DNA from: Apostichopus japonicus
Lineage: Eukaryota; Echinodermata; Holothuroidea; Aspidochirotida; Stichopodidae
Direction of reading: 5' to 3'
DNA: 64,000 bases
Assembly (NCBI RefSeq): GCF_037975245.1
Contig: NC_092567.1
Coordinates: forward strand, 15,144,876-15,208,875
The position numbers were made by a program, and so were the translations under genes. Below are positions 27,801-39,800 of the stretch, one piece after another (position 1 is the first letter of the stretch; the number at the start of each line of letters is the position of its first letter). The notes below the pieces were generated by a model. That model had not been told where the DNA came from and made no database searches. It saw only the letters and a list, made by a program, of their open reading frames with translations.

Positions 27801-30800
27801 TATTAATCAATGTTTGTGTCTCAATAGATTCTTAAAAGTCTTAGACATTTCAGTGGTAGGCTGAAAGTTATTTTAAGTAGATTTACACCGAAGTGATAAA
27901 ACTTCGTAGTCTGCCATTGCCTCTAACATGTTACCAAATTTCAGCCTACACTGTATGAAGTATTATGAATGGAATCCCCGATATGAATATTCAAACACGA
28001 AGCTTTTGTCTCCAAATTTGAAGTGATTGGACTGAATAGAAATACTATATACAGTAGTCATTCAAGTCTACAGTACATTCACTGTGCCACTAAACGAACT
28101 TTCTGCTAAACCGTAAAGTTCATTCCGTGCTTTTGCTCAAATAGGGATCTTTCTCGGAATATCCATCACATGTTTTAATTTGCAGTTACAGATTATAAAG
28201 TAACAAGGCCTACAGTACTGTTAATGTACATACCTAGTAATACGAACTTGTAGTGTAGCGCCGATAGTGTCAGGGCAAAGTACTCTAAAAGTTGTAAATA
28301 TATATATCAAACCTTTCACTGCCAACCCTTGGGAAATAAAGTCAATTAGGGGTAAAAAAATTACCAGTATTTGAGGACTAATGAAAAATGATTAGCAGGC
28401 TTGGAGGAAATTGACAGGGAGAGAAATGGATTGATGTAAACCATATCAGTGCAGTGCAGTGACAGTACAAACACATGCACACAAAAACAACTTGGGACTG
28501 AAATGCTTGTTTTTAATTGGTCACGTTTTTTGTTGTTAATACGGAATTTGGAATCCCAGCGAGATCGGAACTTCACTTCCATATTCATGATGCATAATTG
28601 GATGGAAAAAAAAATCCTCTTTGCTCACATGTGGAAATGTTAAATTCGATCGTGACATATACAGTCGTAGAGTCTGGACAGTTAATACTCTCCGAAGGCT
28701 AAATTATTCAGTGTCTGTTCTGTTAATTACATATTATGGGTTCAGAAGTTTGTCAAATATATATGAATTGTATAAGTAATGTTGCATGATAAATTCTTAG
28801 CTCAAACTGGTGACACCCTGTTTTATGATCCTACAGCAAACCACATGGTTACCCCCTCAAGTAGCTGCGTGTAATTATTTTCCCTTGTACAGCTAAAGTT
28901 CCTTTGATGGATCTAAACCAATCAGGCAAGGTGTCAAAGTACAGTACACTTACATGGAAACGTGTCCAACTAATTTCTTTTTAGTTCTTGCTCTTTCCTT
29001 CGCTCTAAGTTCTGTTAAAATGCTTAGCTAGCTGCTATTAAAGTACTGTACGTCATAAATTGCCCACATCTGTTCGCTGCCACAAACTGTGTGTTTAAAA
29101 TTGGAATATCCTCCTTCTTTGCATACAGTACTTGGTCTTACAGTAAGGATAAACACTCTATTGTGTTGTTGTAACCACACCCTGCAGTAATGTAAGAATA
29201 CTTAGAACAGCTTTTAATAAAACTGCGGCTCAATGATAGGAGGAAAAAAAGGACAGAGAAAAAAATAAGAAGAGTGTTTCTTTTAAATAGCGATGATGCA
29301 ACAAGCGTAGTTAAGAGTGCATGACAGTCAATATTTACTCTGCTCCTTGCTTACCTGTCTCCCCAGAACCTAGTTAAGAGTGCATGACAGTCAAGATTTA
29401 TTGCGCTCCTAAAGAGCTGTGTGGTATTCTTTCTTCAATTTTTCTGGTTTTTGTTTTCTGGTTTGGTTTTAGGCTTATCACTAAATTGTGAGGGAAGTGA
29501 ATTTAAGAAAGTTTATATCTAAATGATCGTTCTAACCAAAATGTAAGCGCATAACATGTAATTAGCACAGGTCTGTTAGATAGAGTGAGGATTCAGTTAC
29601 ATGACAGTATTAATTACATGGTTTGCTAAAAAATGTAAACTAACGAACCCAAACCATCGCTGACAACTGTCTGAGATCTCATCACAGTTTATATTCATTG
29701 TATACAGTGTGACTCAGGTGGTATAATTTATGACTCAATAAGCTCCCCCTCCCATCTCTTCACCCAATCGTTTAAGTACTACAGTAGGTATGCACCACCT
29801 ATCATGATGACACACACACACATACCAAAGCGTAACAAAAATGCCATGTTTACTTTCAATCTATTTCCACCTTGCTGTCAAGAAGAATTTGTGTGGGGGG
29901 AATGGAGCAAATATTATATCCCAAATGTTTTCAAACAGATATCTTTTCAGATTTACAGTATGTAAGCGATATAACACTGGCCAAATCCTTGGCATCAAAA
30001 TTCACGTGTTTGAGTTGCAGACGACTCATCAAACAAAAATGTGTAATCTTTGTCAAGTTTTTACCCATTGTCAGTGTGTTATGCATGAATACTTCCACCA
30101 AGGTTTTGTACACAAATCTATTATGTACATATGACTGACTATACGATACTTTAATGCATAAGAAGAATATATTTAAAGCAAAACAGACTACATGACATGA
30201 GTAAACTGGAGTTTAGAGTAGACTGAGAATTGAAGTGTTCGGATTGTTTAAAACTGAAGGTGAATATTGTTACTGAAATAATGTACGTAACTTTTTATCA
30301 AGAATGTGTAATTCAGCTTTTTTGCGATGTATTTTCTATTTCAGGATATTCCCTTTTTTGGGGTACATTTTGATTCTGTAGGCATTGCTTATAATATGTT
30401 ATAATACTGCAGTATGTTTTAAGTGTGTGCTTGTGGATTGTTTATAAAATGAAGGGAGAATATACTGTATTGTTACTGAATACTGTACGTAACTTTTTAT
30501 CATGAATGTGTATTTCAGCGTTTTTGTGATGTATTTTCTCTTTCAGGATATTCCCTTTTTTGGGGTACATTTTGATACTGTAGGAATTGCTTACAATAGG
30601 TGATAATACTGCAGTATTTTTAAGTGAGTGCTTATGGATTGTTTAAAAATGAAGGGAGAATATTAATACCGAATATGTAACTTTTTATCATGAATGTGTA
30701 CTTCAGCTATTTGCAATGTATTTTTTCTTTAACAGGATATTCCCATTTTTGGGGTACATTTTGATAAGTCTGTAGGCATTCCTTCCATAGGTAAATAATA

Positions 30801-33800
30801 CTGCAGTACTAGGATATTTATAATTGAGTGCTTGCCTACTCATTTACTACAAGAGGCCTATCAAGTACTGTACATGCAATCTGTTTACATTGGGATTAAG
30901 TGCTGTATCGTTTCTGTGTTGAATGGAAAAATGAACACAGTGTAAACTGTGTAAACTATGAACATGTATCGTATGGCTGGAGAGCATTCAGAACTAGATA
31001 TCGTTGTAAATGTAAACACAGAGTTTACATTTTAAATGGTTAATAAGTCGCTACTATAACTGGGAGCAGCAGTTTGTTATGACAACCGAGATCAGTTGCG
31101 GTGCAGTAGTTGTTTTGGAGAGATACCAATTACATATATGTGAATATTATCAGGCTTGTTGAAGATGACAGCAACAGTATATATCCCATCACAAACTAGG
31201 GTACAGCTATTAAAAATGACTGGGGTGGATAGTGTCATCTTATGGTGAAATGTATATATATTCTCAAATAATCTGTCTGTGGTCTCACAGAACTTTGATG
31301 AAAATCTTTGCCACACTATCTTATATTTATTTATATGTTTAATAATTGCATATCTTTTCATTGCCCAATTTTTTTTTTAGTGTCTTACTAACTGTATATA
31401 TATGATTATGACATAATTAATAGCTGTTTGCTGTAAGTTCACTTTATGATACACTTATCTGAACTGTGACAACACTTATGACACAGTATCTGAATTATGA
31501 CAACTTCAAGAGTATTTAATAATGTCTAGAAAAATGCTACGGGATAGCGACGAATTGCATGAATATTTTGCCAGGATGCTTTACCTGTAGTCAATTTAGT
31601 CTCGTTTGCATTACCTGTCCTCCACAGTACATATAATTCATACACAAACAGTATCTTATGCATCTAGCCTGTAAAAATTGGTTACAGGGTAACAATATTT
31701 ACGTATTCGGTAATATTGCAACTTTATTGACCGACCCACTTACTGTTCGAAGCGCAAAGTCAAGAGGTCTTTAGTTGGCTTTTGTCTCCAAAAAAAAAAA
31801 AAAAAGTTCTTTTCATGATCCTGTTTAGATAAGGAATGTTGGGCAATGGTTTCTTTGTACTGTATGTACGGCATGCATTTTAAAATGCATGTATACTATC
31901 ATGAATGCTGTGTCATTAGCATAGCACAGTATGTAGTAGCAGCTTCATTGAGGCTTGTGTGTGTCAGTCAAAGAGTTGATACTATATATGCAGTTTTCTA
32001 CTGTGTATGCAATAGTCATCTCTGTGTGAAATAAATCTTCAATTAATTTATAATACTGTACAGTGGGGGGTTCCACGGTGCTCGATTATTCACAGTCGGT
32101 TTTCATTATACACAGCGCCATTTTGAGGAGCGGACCTGGTTTTACTTCGCTCCTCTCTTACCTGTCTCCGAACATCATATGTACTTTCCCATCCACTGTA
32201 CATACCTAAGCTACATGTTCACTCCTTCCTATGCCTTAGATGGTAATTGTTTTCCCTCACACTTGTAATTTCGATCGGCACATAGGGACTGAGGGGTAGG
32301 AGGGGGGGCAGGGTGGGGATGGATAGTGGGAGGAAGAGATGGTCCAAGTAGCAAGACTAGAACGAGGTATAGGGTTGGAGAAGAGGCAGATATTATTCAT
32401 CGAAGAGTCATGCGGACAGTTTTCTTCGCTGTAATTGTTCTTGCAATCAAAATGAGTTTCTACAGTACTGTAGGTTAAGTACTGTGCAGTAGGTGTTAGT
32501 TCAGTTGTTTACAGTGTTTCCTTGTTAAGTACCTCATATTCACACTGTTGTATTTTCCAGTAGACATCTACCAGTACACCATGGTAATACTGTATTTCCT
32601 TTTCACTGTCTCCTACCGTCTACACAGTGGTCAGTTATATTTTCTACATACATGTAGTTCACTCACAAAATCTGCAAAGTCTCTAGTAAGCTACATACAG
32701 CTTTTGTTACTAACTCTACATATTTACTTCGCTCCTCGCTAATACCTGTCTCTCCACAACCGTAGCACCCTCGTTCTACCGTGCCAAGAATGTCCTGGGA
32801 ACCTTTTTAACAGTGCGCCCTCTATGACCGGCTCCACCGGTCCCCGACCTTCCTTCTCATATCTACCATCCAAAATGCCTGGATCACATGTTTTTTGAGT
32901 GCATCTTCTAGACATTATTATGCTACATTTAGCAGTTGATGTTTGTGTTGTTATTTGTACTTTTTCTTGTATTTTTTTCCAGCCACCTGAATGAAACCAC
33001 CACATTCTACCATCCTCTGACAGGGAAGTCCGACATGGACGAAGAATACCCCGAACAAGAGTAAGTGTGATTTACTTCGCTCCTCGCTTACCTGTCTCCT
33101 CACAACCTTAGCACCTCATTCTACCGTGTCTAGTATGCGAATGTTGTGAGGAGACGTCACTCGTAAATATCTAAACCAGTAACTTTTATGATCTTGGTAC
33201 AACCTGGTATTTAAAATGAAACGAGAATAATAAACAAGTACATGTTAACCCAATCGTTTTGTACATTATATCTCTCCATGACTGAGATTCTTAAAATGAA
33301 CATCGCCCTCTCTAACCCTTGATATGGTAGAAGTAAAAAGAGAAAAATAGAATTTAAATATATATCCTGGATGTCAAATTGTGACTGTATGGAAGTAATG
33401 TGCACCGCACATCAGCTCCTTACAGTACTTACATACAAACTGCTTTAGATAAAATGCATCAAATCTAATCTTGTCATCAAGATAGGACCTCCATCATGTG
33501 TCTTCACTCACAGCACACAACACAACAGGATCAAGTCAAGTGTTATATAGAGTTTCCCATTGGGGTGTACACAGTAAATGGTCAATAATACCACAGTTTG
33601 CATATATGTATAGCCTTGGCATGGTACAGCTAGAAGTGTAACTCCGGCTATATATACCAGTATAGTACTACAGTAGTTGAAACTAATCCTGCCCCCTTAT
33701 GACCTAAATCCCTCTCAAATCAATAATCTCCTTAAATGGAGTCATGGATCACTCACAAAATGACCTCCAGTCTTTGAACACAGAGATGGCCAAGTTAAAC

Positions 33801-36800
33801 CACGCCTCAGGTGGGAATAATTGACAACACACTAACTGTACTATATAGGTAAAAGAGGGGGAAAAATATATAGTGGTTGCTATGGGTACCATTCTGTGTA
33901 GAAATGTCTGGATTCTTGGTAAAAGTTAAGTGCTGATAGGATTGGTATACCGTGGTATGTTTGTTTTCAACACATGTTCTGAGTTGCTGTGGTTGGACTT
34001 AAAAATGATGTTGATACCAGGTACAACATACTGTGATGTCATAGTTGTCATGGATACTTCATAAGTTAATACCAATCACTCAGACTGCAATCCAGGGTGA
34101 CATTTCAATAACAATGTTTTGGTTATGACAAGAAATAGCGTAATTTACTTCGCTCCTCGCTTACCTGTCTCCTCACAACCTTAGCACCTCATTCTACCGT
34201 GCCTATAAAGTCCTGGTAAAATAATAACACTGTGCGCCCTCTATGACCGAACCCCCCCCTCGGTCACTCCTCATTACTCATTCTACCATTAAAAGTGTCT
34301 TCACGTGAATTTCTTGTGGATATATTTCCCTTGGATTTCGTCTTGGTTTTCTTTAGCGATCTTTGGAAGTTTTCTTTCCTCGGATTCTTAGGAGTATTGC
34401 AGTCCTTTCCAGCCCGATAAGTATCCTTTTTTGTTGAAAGGGAGGGTTTTGGGGACTGTTTTTATTCCTAGTGCGTTTCCGCCCTTAGGTTTTTTGCGGG
34501 GGTAGCAGTTCCGCGAACTGCCTAGGTTTCCCGCCAATTTCCCTTCCCAGGGTTCTGCCCAGGGTGGATTGAGTGCCGGCAGGACTATCTAAGCGGAGCG
34601 CCACCATCGGTTGGCGCGGAGCGTACAAGAAAATTTTGGGTTTTGGAAACCCCCCAGATGGCCTGAAACGGCCCTTCCCGGGTATTCTGAGCCACATGTA
34701 GACAGCTTTGAAATGAGATCTCATGTCTGGAATTTTTCATAATTAATGAACAAAGTTAGGACAAATATCTGGAGCACTAGAGTACAGACCAGCCGGTGGT
34801 GCCTATTAAATAAATCATTCAGGCTGAGATGATAATTTTAGATGGACAGTGAGTGAGAGTCCACTCCCAAATAAAGACGAATCATAATGAATTATGTATT
34901 CTCTCTCATTTATTCAACATCGGCTTCATTTGAGAGAATAATCTCTCTGGGTCAGCTGTGTTTGTTGAGATGACCCGCAGGATCTGCGCGAGTTGACTGA
35001 AGTTGGTGTACACTGCCTGCAATGCTTGCCCTGTACACAACCTCTGAATGAGTTCTGTGTCTGACATCTCAGGAACTTTTGTGATGTAATCACATGTTTT
35101 AGGTCACTTGACATGATTAACTCAATGCTAAATATTGTTTCCATGTTCGTGTAGAAAACGTAAACTCCGCAAAATACAATTAGTTGTGATTTTGTAGTTA
35201 CGTGAGATCCGTTATAACCGCCGAGGTGGTTAGGCTATTTGCTATACACTTAACTATGGTAGGATATTATTTTTTCGGTATTTTTGGAAATGCTAGAAAA
35301 TACTTTCTTTTCCCCCGCTTAACACCAGATGTGGTCTTACGGTATATTCATAAATGGATGCACTAGAGCCTTGTTTACATGACATTAGTTGCATTTAGTA
35401 CGATATGCAAGTTTGGCGTGAATTTTTCGAAAGTGCTTTAATTGCTCGATCTTTCGTAAAATTTGAAAGGTGTAGCCTACCACCTTTCCGTACACAATTG
35501 GTACACAATTGATTTTCAGTTTTTTTTCTCTATACGGTCAAGTGAATAAGTTGTACATTGAGTATAAACTCATCGCGAATGCAAAAAAACGATGCCGGGA
35601 TTTCCAGCAGACAAATGTTTTCTTTGCGGGATTACTGAGTCAGTTGAAGTTTTACTAAGTACCCGTATGACACTGTGATGTGTTGGATATTTTGAACAGT
35701 TATGAACTGGATTTCCCCTAGTCTCAATCAGATTGTTTCTGTACGTTCGACCCTCCGGCTATGGAGCTGTTTTTTGGAGTTCCTATCGAAAATAAGTGCC
35801 GGTCGGAAAAGTCACTCAGGCAGATTGTGGCGGTCGGTAATTCAGCGTGCTGGTCGGGCCCGACCGGCGCCGACCGGCAGCGGCAGAACCCTGCCTTCCC
35901 CACGCTATAGGCGTGTCGTTGTATTTTCATGTTCATAGCATGTCTACATTGTATTTCTATTCACGATTTCTTCTTCTATATTTCGCTCTCTCATGTTCTT
36001 TTTCAGCTTGTGTTGATTTTGTTAGGCCACTTCGTAGCGTTTTTCGTATTTTGCCGTTGCTAGGTTACGCTACGTACCTCTACTCACCGTTATATACCTC
36101 CCGTTCTTTCCCGCTCTCTTGTTAGTTTGCATATTTCCGTAAGCTTAAGAGTTAGTCCTTCCTTAATTCGAGCGTTTTAGTTTGTCTCGTAACCAGCTGA
36201 AGTTTTTCTTTAACTTTTCGATGTTTCGGCCAGGCAGAACCTGGGTCGAACACGATTTGTGTCCTAAGTGTACAACCTACACCAGACGGGACCCATGCCT
36301 GGTCTGCATAAATTTTTCGCCAGCCCAGTGGCACTAGATAGACCAGTGGCTTACGAGTCTAAGAAGCAAACTTTAGGGCAGGCTGGACTTGATTCCTTAG
36401 GCCATCGGTGCCCCAGAAAAAGATATAGGAGAGACAAGAGAGAGAGAGAGGAGGAGGGAGAAGTGGTGAGAGAGGTGGAGGAAAGTGGCCAGGAGAGGGC
36501 CGAAGGAGAGGTGGAGAGAGAGAGAAAGAGTACCCCTAACGGTCCCGGTGACGTCCGGTTGATTACGGCCAGAGGGAAGGGCAGGAGCAAGGCTCCTGCC
36601 AAGAAAAGACCTCTTGAGAAGAGGCACGGCTCGGCCGGGCTAGAGGCAACGTCTCAGTCCGGGTCGCAGCAAAGAGTACCCCTAACGGTCCCGGCGACGT
36701 CCGGTTGATTACGGCCAGAGGGAAGGGCAGGAGCAAGGCTCCCGCCAAGAAAAGACCTCTTGAGAAGAGGCACGGCTCGGCCGGGCTAGAGGCAACGTCT

Positions 36801-39800
36801 CAGTCCGGGTCGCAGCAAGAGAGACCCATGGAGCGCGGGCTACAGGCCACGGAGAGCTCGGGTCCGAGAGAGAGAGAGTACGACCGAGGGGTCGCTGAAA
36901 CGGAGCCGGTCCCATAGCAGGCTCCGGGGAGCCCGGGTCCGGCGAAAAAAAAAAAAAAAAAAAAAAAATCCCACCGGAAAGGACAGAATGTCCGGGTCGA
37001 GGAGTACCGGCGTGGTGGTACCCGGCGTGGTACGCACACAGAGACGGGCTCCGGGAGCCTGGGTCCGGCGAGGCCCCGGGCCCGGCGAGACCCCGGGTCC
37101 GGCGAGACTCGAAGGGAAGGCAGAACCGAGGTTTCACTCCAGATCCGAGACCGCCCCCGGAGCCGGGAACCAGAGCTATACAATCGACCGCTGGGTCCTC
37201 AGAGATTGGCTCCGGAGGGCCCGGGCCCGACGAGAACGGGGGCGCAGGGGCAGAAGCCCGGTCCGCAGATCTCCAAACGGGATCCAAAACTGGTCCCGAA
37301 GTCGGGAGCCTACGAGAGTAACAACATTTACAACTGCGACATTTACAATAACATTTACAACTACAACAACATTTACAACGAGATTAACAACTGCTAGGCC
37401 CCCCAGAACGGGGTAGCAGGTGCAGAAACCCGGCCCGCAGACCCCCTAACCGGAGCCGCGGCCGGTCCTGAGGCCGGGAACCGACGAGATTACCAATGCC
37501 GGGCCCCCAGAACGGGGTAGCAGGGGCAAGCGCCCAATCCGAAAAGAGAACCAGCCCAGAGCCAGGTTCCCACGGCAAAGGGAGAAATACTTATCCCCAG
37601 ACACCGAACACAGACATCGGTGCCGAGGAGCGATCGCAACCCACGGCCAGCCCGGCCGCGACACCACGATCAATCCCAGACCAAAGAATGGAACCTGATT
37701 TGTTCCCCGGCAAGGACGACCTGGTTTGCAGAGCGTCGGGCAACCTGTCCGGCCTAGACGACGAGGTCGACCCCTAGATTTCGGGGTTACAGAGGACGGT
37801 TACTCCCGCTTCCCAGAATAGGGGGAGTGTCCCCCCCCCCCCGGAACTAGCAGCCTGAGCGGCGACGACAGGTTCGAATCATTTGCGGAAAAACACCGCT
37901 ACCACTACACATCCCAAATGTGTGTTTATTTATCGAGTACCCGCAGACACTCATGGGTCATATTCTCCTCGCTAATTATACTCCTCTCTAATCATAATTC
38001 ATCGCCATTTGCCTAGGTTAAAATCTTACTTGTGTTTAAAAACACTGTCGTTTAAAACACTGGTGAACCCACTTCCAGAACATGTCAAAATGCGTAAGAC
38101 TGAGGGGTTTCAAATCGGTTCTCATGACGTACAGTATTCCGTTTACTTTAAAACCTTGGCAAACTGCTAGGAAGAGAACCTTCTCGAGACTTGGCAAAGT
38201 GCCAGGAAACATAACGCTCATAGATCCTTGGCAAACTTCCAGAAAAAAAGAAAAGAAAAAAAAGGTACAACGTGGCACATTTGTTAAGAGAGGAGGGGGG
38301 GCCAAGCAGCCACCTGGCTTGACACGTGTAAGCTCAACTTTTACTGCAACGAGCTATCGACTACGTGAGCGATCCTATGGAATAAGCCTTTCTTCCTATT
38401 TCTTTGGTGAATTACCAAGACAAACGCGTTAGTAAGTTGAAAAAGGGGTAGGATACAACCCCAGCAAGTTACAAGCGCTAACACGCTCCGAACATACAGC
38501 ATGCGCTTCATGAGCAATGTTCGATGTTCCGACATCTTAAGCAGAGTTGCATTTCGTAGCACCTGATGGCCTAGTTTTGACTAGCCTAGGCGCTAGGTGG
38601 TTTCAATAGGAAGCTGGAAACCTTTACTGCACTACGAAATGGACACATCTCGACAGGAAGAGATTTGAGAAGTAACGGGTACGTTATCATAACATTCAAT
38701 ACGTGGTTATTACGTTAAATGTGGTGTTGATAAAACGTTGACATAAGATGTCTATGAGATATTACGTTATATTAATGTTATATTAATGTCTTAACGGAAA
38801 TTGTTTTGAAATAATAGCCCCTAAAGGGTTTCGGTAACATATTTCTTACACCTCTAATAACGCTATCATAGCAAAAGACTAAACATTTAGTAACGCCTTT
38901 GTGTTTGCTGAGTAACTCCCTGCACTCCGTTCAACAGCCAGGATTTATGAGGGGGAATTTCTACAAACCCACCCTACACATCCCCTGTTGGGAGTTTGTT
39001 CCTGGTGACTAGGGCTGTAGCTTAGTTAGCTCAGTGGTTAAACCCGGTGCCTTCCAATCAAAAGGTCCCCGGTTCAAGTCATCCCAAGATTAATGTATGT
39101 TGTCCAGTTACAGAGCTGTTGACAATTCATAGTCATGGACATTTAAATATGAATGTACGAGACTGACTTTGGTCAGCTTGCGGCTTTGATAAGCCAATGA
39201 GGCTTCTTCACAAGTTCCTACTTGCAGGATGATCTAAATTACATACACAAATACATACATATACTGTAGTTGTAAAAGCCACATAGCAGCTGTAGCATTG
39301 ATCAAGACTCTGATGAAGCAAACTATCCATTCAGTACTCAATTTTTGGAGAGCACTGTGGTCAAGCGGTGTAGGCAGTGTACTGGTGATCTAAGGCTTGC
39401 AGGTTTTAGTCCTGGCCAGATCATTCTGTTGTTTCCTTGGGCAAGGCACTTTATCTCCACTGCGCCTTTCCATCCAGGAGGGATTTCTCTCAGTTTAACA
39501 GGTTATTGTTGACCAGGGTAATATTGCTAGCGCCTCTGGCTTCGTTATCGATAGATAGGCCGGCGCAGTTCAACCCTCAATATTATTATTAATATTATTT
39601 TTCATGGAAAGAACCTCCATTAAACCTCCCTACAGGGTACAGCTTAGGTCTACATCATCAAGGCATTACTTTTCTTCAGAGGTTTTCTGATTGCAACTGG
39701 CTGATAACTAAAGGGGTCATCAGCGGTACTGTGGTACTGCAAGCAGTACCGCGAGTGCTGCTGTACTGCAGGCGCTAACAAGGTCATCATACAGGCCACG

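Noticed and set aside
36397-37287. Minus-strand frames of up to 192 codons in the DIRS gag-like region
   Set aside because: High GC lowers stop frequency; the plus strand carries the recognisable zinc-finger motif and the order of DIRS domains.
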